Source: Zetaproteobacteria bacterium
Lineage (GTDB): Bacteria > Pseudomonadota > Zetaproteobacteria > Mariprofundales > J009
Assembly: GCA_003696765.1 (NCBI GenBank)
Contig: RFFX01000036.1
Coordinates: 1 to 57,761, forward strand
Reading direction: 5' to 3'
Length of the DNA: 57,761 bases
The stretch's first letter is position 1. Every line of letters begins with the position of its first letter. The position numbers were made by a program, and so were the translations under genes. The notes below the pieces were generated by a model. That model was not told where the DNA came from. It saw only the letters and a program-made list of their open reading frames with translations, and made no database searches. Shown piece after piece: positions 8,230-18,301 of the stretch.

Positions 8230-11014
8230 ACTCCCGATCCCCATACAGCGCCCGACGCACCACCGTCTCCTGCTCCTCCTTGTGGCGCACGGCCGAGCCG
8301 ACCGCCGGCGCGGCCAGCGCCGGGCGGGCGACACAGCCAAGCCGCTGATGGGGATCGAGCACCTGACGGATGCTGCTGTTGATCTCGAACCACGCCCCCT
8401 GATTGAACGGCTCCTCCTGCACCCAGACCACCTGCTCGGCGCGGGGATAGCCGGCAAGGATGGCGCGCAGCTCCTCCGCCGGGAAGGGGTAGAGCCGCTC
8501 CAGCCGTACGATCCCGACCGACGCATCCTCGCGCGCGGCGACCAGATCGTAGTAGACCTTGCCCGAACAGAGCAGCAGGCGGCGGCAGACGGCGGGGTCG
8601 TGGGCGGGGTCCTGCTCGGGGATCACCGGCTGGAACCTCCCATGGCTGAAGGCACTCAGGTCGGAGAAGGAGGCGCGGTTGCGCAGCAGGCTCTTCGGCC
8701 CCATCAGCACCAGCGGCTTGCGCGTATTGATGTGGAACTGCCGACGCAGCAGGTGGAAGAGCTGCGCCGGCGTGGTCGGCGCCACCACCTGCATGTTCTC
8801 CTCGGCGCAAAGCTGCAGGTAGCGCTCCAGCCGGGCCGATGAGTGCTCCGCCCCCTGCCCCTCGTAGCCGTGGGGCAGCCACAGCACCAGCCCGCTCATC
8901 CGCTCCCACTTCGACTCGCCGGCGGCGATGAACTGGTCGATCACCACCTGCCCGTTGTTGGCAAAATCACCGTACTGCGCCTCCCAGATGACCAGCGCCC
9001 GCGGTTCGGCCAGCGAATAGCCGTACTCGTAGGCCATCACCGCCAGCTCCGAGAGCATCGAGTCGACCACGATGAAGTGGGAGAGCTCCCCGCGCTCCAG
9101 CTGGCGCAACGGGATGAACCCCTTGCCGCTCTTCTGGTCGTAGACGATGGCGTGGCGATGGAAGAAGGTGCCGCGGCCGGAGTCCTGGCCGGTGAGCCGG
9201 ATCCAGCCGCCGTCGTCGATCAACGTGGCGTAGGCCATGTTCTCGGCCGCCCCCCAATCGACCGGCATCCTCCCCTCGGCCATCGCCAGCCGCTGGTCGA
9301 AGATCCTGCGCACCCGCGGATGGAGCGCGAACCCCTCGGGGAGCTGGTGGGCACGCCGGACCAGCGCACGCAACCGCTCCTCCGGCACCGCCGTCTCCGG
9401 CTCCGTCGCCCCGCTGGAGACGAAGCCCGACCAGCGGCCGCTGAGCGTGTCGTGGCGCGGAACGGGCAACCGGTCCTTCTCCCGGCGGATGCGTTCGAGC
9501 CGCTCGCGGTAGTGCTGCCACATCGCCTTCGCCCCCGCCTCGTCGAGCAGGCCGTCGGCGATCAACCGGCGGCGGTAGAGCTCGTGGGTGGTGGGATGCT
9601 CGGCGATGCGCCGGTACATCAGCGGCTGGGTCACATCGGGCGCATCCGACTCGTTGTGGCCGTGGCGGCGGTAGCAGACCAGATCGATGACGATGTCCTC
9701 GCGGAAACGGTGGCGGTAGTCCATGGCGATCTCCACCGCCAGACAGCAGGCCTCGGGATCGTCGCCGTTCACGTGCAGGATCGGCGCCTGCACCATCTTG
9801 GCGATGTCGGTGCAGTAGGTGGTGGAGCGGGCGTCGAACGGATTGACGGTGAAGCCGATCTGGTTGTTGACCACGATGTGGATGGTGCCGCCGGTGCGGA
9901 AGCCGCGCAGCTTGGAGAGGTTGAGCGACTCGGCCACCACCCCCTGGCCGGCGAAGGCGGCATCCCCATGCACCAGCACGCTCATCACCTGCCGCCGCTC
10001 CTTGTCCCGCCGGCGGCACTGGCGGGCGCGCACGCTGCCCAGCACCACCGGCGTGATGATCTCCAGATGCGACGGGTTGAAGGCGAGCGAGAGATGGACC
10101 CGCCCGCGCGACGTCTCGAGATCGGAGGAGAAACCGAGGTGGTATTTGACGTCGCCGGCGCCGTGGGCGGCATCGGCGGTGACCACCCCCTCGAACTCGG
10201 CGAAGATCTCGGAGAGCGACTTGCCGAGGATGTTGGCCAGCACGTTGAGCCGTCCGCGATGGGCCATCCCGAGGATCAGCTCGCGCACACCGCAGCCCGC
10301 CGCATGGGTGATCAGATGGTCGAGCATGGCGATCAGCGACTCCCCCCCCTCGAGCGAGAAGCGCTTCTGCCCGACGTAGCGGGTGTGAAGAAACTGCTCG
10401 AACCCTTCGGCGCGCATCACCATGGAGTAGATCCGCATCCGCACCTCGTCGCTGAAGCGGGGGGTCGACTGCACCGACTCCAGCCGCTGCTGCAGCCAGT
10501 GCTTGCGCGCCGAGTCGGTGATGTGCATGAACTCCGGCCCGATGTGGCCGCAATAGGTGCGCTCCAGCGTGGCGATGATGGCCGAGAGCGGCTGGCGCGC
10601 CGGGCCGGGAAGATCGCCGGTGGGGAACTCGACGTCGAGGTCGGCCTCGCTCAGCCCGTAGTAGCCCAGCTCCAGCTCCGGGCTGGGCTTGGGGGGATTG
10701 AGCCGCAGCGGATCGAGGTCGGCCTGCAGATGGCCGTGCACCCGCCAGGCGTGGATGAGGTAGATGGCGCGCGAGGGATACTCGATATCGAACGTCCCGG
10801 CGCCGGCGGTGACCGGCGGACAGATGCTGCGGCGGAAGGCCTCCTGCATCCGGGCCAACGTACGGGCGTGCTCCGCCGCATCCGCGTCGGCCGCACCGAG
10901 CCCGGCGAAGAGACGGCGCCACGGAGGCGCCACCGCAGCGGCATCGTGCCGCCAGTCGCTGTAGAGCCGCTCCAGATAGTCGGCGCCGGCCCCGAGCAGA
11001 TCATCATCGACCAT
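8228..11014 (-). CDS. sucA: 2-oxoglutarate dehydrogenase E1 component
   Basis: A 928-residue thiamine-diphosphate enzyme that decarboxylates 2-oxoglutarate and passes the succinyl group to the E2 lipoyl domain in the TCA cycle. The length is normal for the family. Recognisable blocks are RFSLEGGESLIAMLDHLI, ELILGMAHRGRLNVLANILG, GDVKYHLGFSSD, FNPSHLEIITPVVLGSVRAR, LVHGDAAFAGQGVVAE and IHIVVNNQIGFTVNP. The C-terminal transketolase part has LTGQDSGRGTFFHRHA. The E2 (sucB) and E3 genes that usually follow are not next to it; downstream there is only repeat copy B and convergent fcl. The ATG start at 11014 opens with MVDDDLLGAGADYLERLYSDW, a typical E1o N-terminus. Confidence 0.95.
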   Translation of the reverse strand: MVDDDLLGAGADYLERLYSDWRHDAAAVAPPWRRLFAGLGAADADAAEHARTLARMQEAFRRSICPPVTAGAGTFDIEYPSRAIYLIHAWRVHGHLQADLDPLRLNPPKPSPELELGYYGLSEADLDVEFPTGDLPGPARQPLSAIIATLERTYCGHIGPEFMHITDSARKHWLQQRLESVQSTPRFSDEVRMRIYSMVMRAEGFEQFLHTRYVGQKRFSLEGGESLIAMLDHLITHAAGCGVRELILGMAHRGRLNVLANILGKSLSEIFAEFEGVVTADAAHGAGDVKYHLGFSSDLETSRGRVHLSLAFNPSHLEIITPVVLGSVRARQCRRRDKERRQVMSVLVHGDAAFAGQGVVAESLNLSKLRGFRTGGTIHIVVNNQIGFTVNPFDARSTTYCTDIAKMVQAPILHVNGDDPEACCLAVEIAMDYRHRFREDIVIDLVCYRRHGHNESDAPDVTQPLMYRRIAEHPTTHELYRRRLIADGLLDEAGAKAMWQHYRERLERIRREKDRLPVPRHDTLSGRWSGFVSSGATEPETAVPEERLRALVRRAHQLPEGFALHPRVRRIFDQRLAMAEGRMPVDWGAAENMAYATLIDDGGWIRLTGQDSGRGTFFHRHAIVYDQKSGKGFIPLRQLERGELSHFIVVDSMLSELAVMAYEYGYSLAEPRALVIWEAQYGDFANNGQVVIDQFIAAGESKWERMSGLVLWLPHGYEGQGAEHSSARLERYLQLCAEENMQVVAPTTPAQLFHLLRRQFHINTRKPLVLMGPKSLLRNRASFSDLSAFSHGRFQPVIPEQDPAHDPAVCRRLLLCSGKVYYDLVAAREDASVGIVRLERLYPFPAEELRAILAGYPRAEQVVWVQEEPFNQGAWFEINSSIRQVLDPHQRLGCVARPALAAPAVGSAVRHKEEQETVVRRALYGDRE

Positions 11015-11077
11015 GCTGCTCCCTTCGATCGCGCCGCTCCATGCGCATGACGCGGCCCTCCGTGGCCACGGTGCCGC

Positions 11078-12700
11078 CTACTCCACCGTGCGGGCGCCCA
11101 GCCACAACCCGCCGCCGGCGGCGATGAGGGCGATCGCCAGCAGCCACGGCGCACCGCCAGCGAGAAAGAGGCCGCCGCAGATCCCGCCGCCGAAGAGCAC
11201 CAGTCCGCCGGCCAGCGGATGGCCGGCCGCCCCCTCCCCGCTCCGCCAGGCCGCGCCGCCGCGCTCCTGCACCGCCGCCAACCGCTCCGGCAGCCGCATC
11301 CAGCCCTCAAGCGCCTTGCGCCCGTCGCGCGCGGCCTGCTCCAACCGCGCCCTGGGGCCAAGATGCTCCGCCGCCCAGCGGGTGACCAGCGGGCGGGCCA
11401 GCATCCAGATGTTGACATCGTCGGCCAGCTCGCGCGCCACCCCCTCGATCACCACCATCGTCTTTTGCAGCAGCAGCAGTTGCGGCTGCGTCTCCATATG
11501 GAACCGCTCGGTGACCGAAAACATCACCAGCAGCAGCTCGGCGATGGAGATCTCGGCCAACGGCCGGTTGAAGATCGGGATGGCCACCTCGCGCAGCGCA
11601 TCCTCGAAGGCGGAGATATCGGTCTCCGGCGGCACGTAGCCCGCCTCGAGGTGGACCTCGGCGGCACGGCGGTAGTCCTCGCGCAGAAAGGCGATCAACA
11701 TCTCGGCCAGATAGCGCCGGGTGGCGGCATCGAGCCGACCGACGATGCCGAAGTCGACCAGGACGATCTCGCCCTGCTCGTCGATGAAGATGTTGCCCGG
11801 GTGCATGTCGGCGTGGAAGTAGCCGTCGACGAAGACCATGTGGAAGAAGAGCACCGCCGCCCGTTCGCAGATGGTCAAGGGGGAGAAGCCGGCAGCCTCC
11901 AGCCGCTCCTTCTCGTCCACCGGCATGCCGTGGATCCGCTCGGTGGTCAGCACCTCGGCGTGGGTGTAGTCCCACAACACCTCCGGCACCCGCACCCCCT
12001 CCACCCGGGCGAAGTTGGCGGCAAAGCGGCTGGCGTGCGCCCCCTCGGCGCGCAGGTTGAGTTCGCCGCGGATGGTGTTGGCGAACTCCTCCACCACCCG
12101 CGGCGCCCGCAGCCGACGGTACTCCGGCACATGGCGGTCGAAGAGGCGGGCGAGCAGACGCAGAATCTCCAGATCGGCCTTGATGGTGCGCTCGATCTGC
12201 GGACGGCGCACCTTGACCGCCACCTCGCGCCCGTCGTGCAGCACGGCGAAGTGGACCTGGGCGATGGATGCGGCCGCCACCGGCCGGGGATCGAAGCTGG
12301 CGAAGAGCTCTCCCACCGGCCGTTTGAAGGCCCGCTCCAGCACCCCGTGGACCACCTCGATCGGCTCCGGCGGCACCGCATCCTGCAGCTTCTTCAGCTC
12401 CCGGATCACGTCGAGCGGCAGCAGGTCGACCCGGGTGGAGAGCATCTGGCCGAACTTGATGAAGGTCGGCCCCAACCGCTCCAGCGCCCGGCGCAGCTGC
12501 ACGCCGAGCTCCTCGGACATCCGTTCGCGCTGGAAGAGGTAGACCAGCCAGGCGTAGGGGGCGAAGAGATGGAGCCGCACGGCCAGCGCGGCCATACCGT
12601 GGGTGGCGAAGACATAGCCGATGTAGAGCATGCGCAAGTTGCGTCGCAACCAGGTGGGCAACGACAACAGCCCCCCCTGTACCGCCGAAGGCCGGCTCAT
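11078..12700 (-). CDS. ubiB: Ubiquinone biosynthesis accessory ATPase/kinase-like protein UbiB
   Basis: A 540-residue atypical kinase-like (ABC1/ADCK) protein of the inner membrane needed for coenzyme Q synthesis. The family hallmark KFGQ is at residues 82-85 within FIKFGQMLSTRVDLLP. AAASIAQVHFAVL takes the place of the glycine-rich loop. HADMHPGNIFI and IVLVDFGIVGRL hold the catalytic-loop and metal-binding residues. Two hydrophobic segments close the protein (about 490-536). It is the third gene of a ubiE-ubiJ-ubiB unit and overlaps ubiJ by 4 bp (ATGA), the same order as in Escherichia coli. Confidence 0.95.
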   Translation of the reverse strand: MSRPSAVQGGLLSLPTWLRRNLRMLYIGYVFATHGMAALAVRLHLFAPYAWLVYLFQRERMSEELGVQLRRALERLGPTFIKFGQMLSTRVDLLPLDVIRELKKLQDAVPPEPIEVVHGVLERAFKRPVGELFASFDPRPVAAASIAQVHFAVLHDGREVAVKVRRPQIERTIKADLEILRLLARLFDRHVPEYRRLRAPRVVEEFANTIRGELNLRAEGAHASRFAANFARVEGVRVPEVLWDYTHAEVLTTERIHGMPVDEKERLEAAGFSPLTICERAAVLFFHMVFVDGYFHADMHPGNIFIDEQGEIVLVDFGIVGRLDAATRRYLAEMLIAFLREDYRRAAEVHLEAGYVPPETDISAFEDALREVAIPIFNRPLAEISIAELLLVMFSVTERFHMETQPQLLLLQKTMVVIEGVARELADDVNIWMLARPLVTRWAAEHLGPRARLEQAARDGRKALEGWMRLPERLAAVQERGGAAWRSGEGAAGHPLAGGLVLFGGGICGGLFLAGGAPWLLAIALIAAGGGLWLGARTVE

Positions 12701-13377
12701 CCGCCGCCGGGCCTCTCCCGTCCGGATCCGCTCCGCTCCAGCGCCTCCAACCGATGCTCCAGCCGTGTCACCCGCCCCTTGAGCGGCGGCAGCTTACGCG
12801 CCACCAGCTCGACCTGCGCCTGCCAGCGCTGTACCCGCACCGCACCGGGAGTACCCATGCGGCGCAGCCCTGCGTCGACCAGCGCGCGCGCCCGCTCCTC
12901 CCCCTTCTGCTCCATGGCGATCAGACCGCGGGCGAAGCGTACCACCCTGCCGCCGAAGAAATCGCCGAAGGCGCGGCGCAACTCCTGCTCCCAATCGAGC
13001 TCGCTGGCCGCCAGCAGCTTCTTGAAGCGCAGCATGGCGGCCGAATCCCCGGAAAGCCGGACCACCTGGCGGAAGACCAGATCGTCGGGATCCTCCCCAC
13101 CGAAACAGAGGCGGGCGAAGCCGGCGGTGGTCGCCTCCACCACGACGTCGACCGCGCCGTGGTACTCCGGCCTGGCCTTGATGCCGTCCCGCGAGAAGAG
13201 CAGGAACAGCACCACACCGGTATCGCGCACCTGCAGGCGGCAGCATGTACCGTCGAGCCCGTCGAGATGGTCGCGCAGCGACGGGTGGCCGGTCAGGTAG
13301 AGGTCGAAGACCGTACTCAACACCACGCACTGCACCGGCACCGGAATCAGCCGCAACGGCAAAAACATCACACTCAT
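12697..13377 (-). CDS. ubiJ: Ubiquinone biosynthesis accessory factor UbiJ-like (SCP2 domain)
   Basis: A 226-residue protein with an SCP2-type lipid-binding domain (about residues 15-110, containing GHPSLRDHLDGLDGTCCRLQV and VFRQVVRLSGDSAAMLRFKKLL). A charged C-terminal helix follows (LPPLKGRVTRLEHRLEALE). UbiJ binds lipid intermediates and scaffolds the soluble Ubi complex. Assignment rests on the domain, the position between ubiE and ubiB, the gene order shared with enterics, and the ATGA overlap with ubiB. Sequence identity to known UbiJ looks moderate, so a search is still warranted. Confidence 0.8.
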   Translation of the reverse strand: MSVMFLPLRLIPVPVQCVVLSTVFDLYLTGHPSLRDHLDGLDGTCCRLQVRDTGVVLFLLFSRDGIKARPEYHGAVDVVVEATTAGFARLCFGGEDPDDLVFRQVVRLSGDSAAMLRFKKLLAASELDWEQELRRAFGDFFGGRVVRFARGLIAMEQKGEERARALVDAGLRRMGTPGAVRVQRWQAQVELVARKLPPLKGRVTRLEHRLEALERSGSGRERPGGG

Positions 13378-13398
13378 CCCGACATCCCCCCGTTGAGC

Positions 13399-14145
13399 CT
13401 ACAACCGGTATCCACGATGGATGGCCACGATCCCGCCGCTCAGATTGCGGTAGCGCACCAGGGCGAAACCGGCCTGCTCCATCCACCGGCACAACCGCCG
13501 CTGATCGGGGAAACGACGGATCGACTCCACCAGATACTGGTAGGCGGCGCGGTCGCCGGCCACCTTCTCTCCGAGCAGCGGAATCAGATGAAACGACCAG
13601 GCGTCGTAGAGCGGCTCAAGCAACGGCAACACCGGCCGGGAGAACTCCAGCACCAGCAGCTGCCCGCCCGGCCGCAACACGCGCTGGAACTCCGCCAGCC
13701 CCCGCTCGGGATCGACGAAGTTGCGCAGCCCGAAGGCGATGGTCACCTGATCGAAGCTGCGATCGGCGAAGGGCAACGCCGCCCCGTCGCCCTGGATGCA
13801 GTCGGCACGGCCGGGCAGCAGCCCGGCGTCGATCAACCGCGCCGCCCCCTCCGCGAGCATCGGCCGATTGGGATCGAGCAACACCACCCGCCCCTCGGGC
13901 CCGACCCTGTCGGCCAGCGCCAAGGCGATATCCCCCGAGCCTGCGGCGACATCGAGCACGCGTCCGCCGCGGCGGACGGCGGCCGAGGCCACCATGCACC
14001 GTTTCCACCAGCGATGCAACCCCAGGCTCATCAGGTCGTTCATCAGATCGTAGCGCTCCGCCACCGAGGAGAAGAGCGCCATCACCCGCCGCCGCTTCTC
14101 CTCCGGTGCGACCTGCCGAAAGCCGAAATGGGTCTGCCCGGTCAT
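13399..14145 (-). CDS. ubiE: Ubiquinone/menaquinone biosynthesis C-methyltransferase UbiE
   Basis: A 248-residue class I methyltransferase that C-methylates the benzoquinol (or demethylmenaquinol) ring. Family blocks include HFGFRQVAPEEKRRRVMALFSSVAERYDLMNDLMS, the SAM motif VLDVAAGSGDIALALA, and QVTIAFGLRNFVDPERGLAEFQRVLRPGG. The C-terminal part reads YQYLVESIRRFPDQ..GGIVAIHRGYRL. I chose the ATG at 14145 (MTGQTHFGF) because upstream codons do not resemble the family. It starts 96 bp from the divergent TetR gene and precedes ubiJ by 21 bp, so ubiE-ubiJ-ubiB is probably one transcript. Confidence 0.95.
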   Translation of the reverse strand: MTGQTHFGFRQVAPEEKRRRVMALFSSVAERYDLMNDLMSLGLHRWWKRCMVASAAVRRGGRVLDVAAGSGDIALALADRVGPEGRVVLLDPNRPMLAEGAARLIDAGLLPGRADCIQGDGAALPFADRSFDQVTIAFGLRNFVDPERGLAEFQRVLRPGGQLLVLEFSRPVLPLLEPLYDAWSFHLIPLLGEKVAGDRAAYQYLVESIRRFPDQRRLCRWMEQAGFALVRYRNLSGGIVAIHRGYRL

Positions 14146-14228
14146 GGGCGGGAGGCTAGCCGCCCCCGCAGCCCGGTAGCAAAGCGGCGGCAGCCGGAGG
14201 CGGTTGACCCGCGCCGCCCCCACCATAA

Positions 14229-14244
14229 CATACCGCTCGGTATG
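14229..14244. promoter_or_regulatory. Palindromic operator overlapping the TetR start codon
   Basis: A perfect 7-bp inverted repeat, CATACCG-CT-CGGTATG, whose last bases are the ATG of the TetR gene. ACCG/CGGT palindromes with a 2-bp spacer are a common TetR-family operator form. Its position fits autorepression by blocking transcription at the start, and it could also affect divergent ubiE 84 bp away. Binding is inferred and not shown. Confidence 0.6.
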
Positions 14245-14871
14245 GGACGACCCAAACAGCCCAAGGCGACGCAGAGGCAGCTGCTGGAGGCCGCCTTCGA
14301 GCAGCTCTACCTGCACGGCTTCCACGGCACCAGTATCAGCGCCGTACTGCAGCGGTCGGGGCTGACCAAAGGGGCACTATTCCACCACTACCCGTCGAAG
14401 AAGGCGCTGGCGCTGGCGGTGATCGAGCAGATCGTCGCCCCGCTGATCTACGAGCGCTGGCTGGAGCCGCTGGAGCAGCGGGGCGATCCGGTCGACATCC
14501 TGCAGGAGCTGTTTCGCCACATGGACGACCGCATGACCATGGGCGGGGTCGGCGCGCGCGGCCTGCTGCTCGGCTGCCCGCTGGGGCAGCTGGCCCAGGA
14601 GATGGCCCCGCTCGACGCCGACTTCCGCGACGGTTGCGAACAGGTCTTCACCATGTGGCGCGAGGGGTTGGCCGGCGTGCTGACGCTGGGCCAACAGCAG
14701 CGGCAGGTGCGTGACGACGTTGACACCGACGCCGTCGCCCGCTTCATCATCGCCGCCGTCGAGGGGAGCATCGCCATGGCCCGCCAGGCCGCCGACATCG
14801 ACCGCGCCCGGGCCATCCTGCGCCAGTGCAGCGAACACCTGGTGCAGCATCTGGAGTGGCTGCGCTATTAG
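14242..14871 (+). CDS. TetR/AcrR family transcriptional regulator
   Basis: A 209-residue one-component repressor. The N-terminal HTH is at about residues 25-50 (GFHGTSISAVLQRSGLTKGA then LFHHYPSKKALALAVIEQI). A helical ligand-binding domain follows, with GLLLGCPLGQLAQEMAPLD and a C-terminal TetR_C segment (ARFIIAAVEGSIAMARQAADIDRARAI). The middle resembles the TetR_C branch found in AcuR- and NemR-like regulators; the ligand is unknown. The ATG at 14242 is embedded in a palindrome, pointing to self-regulation. Divergent ubiE and the downstream tyrS do not make obvious targets. Confidence 0.9.
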   Translation: MGRPKQPKATQRQLLEAAFEQLYLHGFHGTSISAVLQRSGLTKGALFHHYPSKKALALAVIEQIVAPLIYERWLEPLEQRGDPVDILQELFRHMDDRMTMGGVGARGLLLGCPLGQLAQEMAPLDADFRDGCEQVFTMWREGLAGVLTLGQQQRQVRDDVDTDAVARFIIAAVEGSIAMARQAADIDRARAILRQCSEHLVQHLEWLRY

Positions 14872-14896
14872 CAACACAGGACGACTTACCATTGAA

Positions 14897-15046
14897 GTGG
14901 TTGCGCGAGAAACCATCGGCGTGGCCATGGACGGCCGCGCAAAACCGGAGCTTGCGTAGACAAGCGACGGTTTTGTAAGGCGATCGAAAACCGCGCTCTT
15001 CGATCCCCGTCAAGCAAAACATCCACGGACGGATGTTTTGCGATTC
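14897..15046 (-). repeat. Five-hairpin repeat, copy C (all five modules), upstream of tyrS
   Basis: A complete unit in inverted order M5-M4-M3-M2-M1. M4 is built on GGCC..GGCC, M3 on CAAAACCG/CGGTTTTG with inner CTTG/CAAG, and M2 on CGATCGAA/TTCGATC. M1 at 15014-15041 is a perfect 11-bp stem (GCAAAACATCC/GGATGTTTTGC). The M1 and M3 arms differ from other copies at paired positions, so pairing is kept. The unit ends 8 bp before the TTG start of tyrS and occupies the place where a ribosome-binding site would be. Confidence 0.88.
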
Positions 15047-15054
15047 CACCAACA

Positions 15055-16247
15055 TTGAACATCGACCAACAACTGAAACTGCTCCGCCGCGGCGCGGTGG
15101 AGATCCTGCCGGCCGGGGGGCTGGAACAGAAGCTGCGTCTCGCCGCCAGGGAGGGGCGGCCGTTGCGCGTCAAGGCCGGTTTCGACCCGACCGCGCCCGA
15201 CCTCCACCTCGGCCACACCGTGCTGCTGGAGAAGCTGCGTCAGTTTCAGGCCTGCGGCCACACCGTACTCTTCCTGATCGGCGACTTCACCGGCATGATC
15301 GGCGACCCCACCGGCAAGAACGAAACCCGACCGCCGCTCACCCCGGAGGAGGTGGCGGCCAACGCCGAAACCTACAAGGAGCAGGTCTTCCGCCTGCTCG
15401 ACCCGGAGCGCACCGAAGTCCGCTTCAACTCCGAGTGGCTGCAACCGCTCTCCGCCGCCGACCTGATCCGCCTGGCCGCCCGCGCCACCGTCGCCCGCAT
15501 GCTCGAGCGCGACGATTTCGACAAGCGCTACCGCTCCGGCCGGCCGATCGCCATCCACGAGTTCCTCTACCCGCTGATCCAGGGCTACGACTCGGTGGCG
15601 CTCCGCGCCGATGTCGAGCTGGGCGGCAACGACCAGAAGTTCAACCTGCTGATGGGACGCCAGCTGCAGGAGGCGATGGGCCAGCCGCCGCAGGTCATCC
15701 TGACCATGCCGCTGCTCGAAGGGCTGGACGGGGTGCAGAAGATGTCCAAGTCGCTGGGCAACTACATCGCCATCACCGAGCCAGCCGATGAGCAGTTCGG
15801 CAAGATCATGTCGATCTCCGACACGCTCATGCTGCGCTATTACGAGCTGTTGACCGATGCCGACCTCGGCGGCGTGCAGGCGATGCACCCGATGGAGGCG
15901 AAGAAGGCGCTGGCCGAGCGACTGGTCGACCGCTTCCACGGCCCGGGCGCCGGCGCGCGGGCCCGCGCCGCCTTCGAGCGGGTCTTCGCCCGTGGCGGGC
16001 TGCCCGATGAGATCCCCGAGCAGCGAATGGAGGCAGGCAGCGGCGGTCTCTGGATCGCCCATGCGCTCAGCCGCAGCGGATTGACCCGCAGCAACAGCGA
16101 GGCGATCCGGCTGATCGGACAGGGGGCGCTCTCCATCGACGGGGAGAAGGTGCGCGACAAGGAGCTGAAACTGACCGCCGGGAGCTACCTGATCAGGCTG
16201 GGCAAACGCCGTTTCCTGCGACTGACCGTCGCGCAACAGCGTACACC

Positions 16248-16251
<4 letters not shown>
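15055..16251 (+). CDS. tyrS: Tyrosyl-tRNA synthetase
   Basis: A 398-residue class I aminoacyl-tRNA synthetase that charges tRNA-Tyr. Signature motifs are HLGH at 51-54 (in [13 protein letters not shown]) and KMSKS at 229-233. An S4-like RNA-binding domain ends the protein ([20 protein letters not shown]). The sequence is of the TyrZ-like subfamily. The TTG start at 15055 gives [10 protein letters not shown], matching the family N-terminus; no ATG or GTG lies nearby in frame. No Shine-Dalgarno is visible, because repeat copy C occupies that position. It overlaps prfC by 4 bp (GTGA). Confidence 0.95.
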
Positions 16252-17861
<1,610 letters not shown>

Positions 17862-17872
17862 CAATCCCGGTC

Positions 17873-17901
17873 ACTTTGGGTGACACATTTTGTCACCCAA
17901 G
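17873..17901 (+). terminator. Inverted repeat after prfC
   Basis: Arms CTTTGGGTGACA and TGTCACCCAAG flank a 6-nt loop, a stem of about 11 bp with one bulge. It begins 12 bp after the prfC stop. There is no run of T after it, so it is a weak candidate for intrinsic termination and may instead protect the 3' end or bind a protein. Confidence 0.45.
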
Positions 17902-18108
17902 CCGGGCGACGACGGTGGGGAACGACCGCGGCTCCGGGCGGTGCCCCCCACCGCAGCGAAGGGCCGGGCCGCACCATACCGTGCGATGCAACCTACGGAT
18001 ACACAAGGAGATCACACCACCGCATCCATCGCCCGCCGCTTGGGATGCGGGCGCACGGAAGAGGGTGATCTCGCCGTGATCACGCCCGCCACATCCATGC
18101 GATATCCA
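17902..18108 (+). other. Non-coding stretch with nested, mutually exclusive inverted repeats
   Basis: There is no convincing gene in this part of the 570-bp gap between prfC and pilA. At 18008-18015 GAGATCAC can pair with GTGATCTC at 18065-18072. A second hairpin (GCATCC at 18022 with GGATGC at 18043) lies inside the loop. A further GTGATCAC at 18076-18083 could pair with the same left arm instead. This is the arrangement expected of a structured RNA or of overlapping protein sites; I recognise no known riboswitch. Confidence 0.4.
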
Positions 18109-18264
18109 TGATGGAATCGCAAAAAGTCCGTCCGTGGACTTTTTGCTTGACGGGGATCGAAGAGCGCGGTCTTCGATCCCCTTACAAATCCATCGGTTGC
18201 GTCTGCAACCTCCGGATTTGCGCGGCCGTCCGTGGCCGCGGCTGCCGGCTTCTTGCAAAGCGGT
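18109..18264 (+). repeat. Five-hairpin repeat, copy D (complete, best example)
   Basis: The most regular copy. M1 at 18119-18146 has a perfect 11-bp stem. M2 at 18152-18181 has 12 bp (GGGGATCGAAGA/TCTTCGATCCCC). M3 at 18184-18220 has outer CAAATCC/GGATTTG and inner GGTTGC/GCAACC. M4 at 18221-18240 has CGCGGCC/GGCCGCG. M5 after 18241 is weaker. The linkers are TTGAC between M1 and M2 and TTA between M2 and M3. It ends about 9 bp before the sigma-54-like promoter of the pilin gene. Confidence 0.92.
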
Positions 18265-18272
18265 CATCCATG

Positions 18273-18288
18273 CGGCACCGTTATTGCT
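18273..18288 (+). promoter_or_regulatory. Sigma-54-type (-24/-12) promoter of pilA
   Basis: CGGCACCGTTATTGCT matches the TGGCAC-N5-TTGCW consensus, with GG at 18274-18275 and GC at 18286-18287 separated by the required 10 bp. Transcription would start near 18299, giving a leader of about 130 nt before pilA. Major pilin genes are commonly RpoN-dependent and activated by PilR, which fits, but no regulator gene is in the window. Confidence 0.72.
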
Positions 18289-18301
18289 ATGGTCGCGCAG
18301 G

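Noticed and set aside
17873-17901. A confident Rho-independent terminator after prfC
   Set aside because: The stem is good but no T-run follows, so only a tentative call is given.
17880-18111. Small overlapping frames between prfC and the pilins
   Set aside because: No ribosome-binding site with a credible start, low-complexity composition, and overlap with inverted repeats and the repeat unit.
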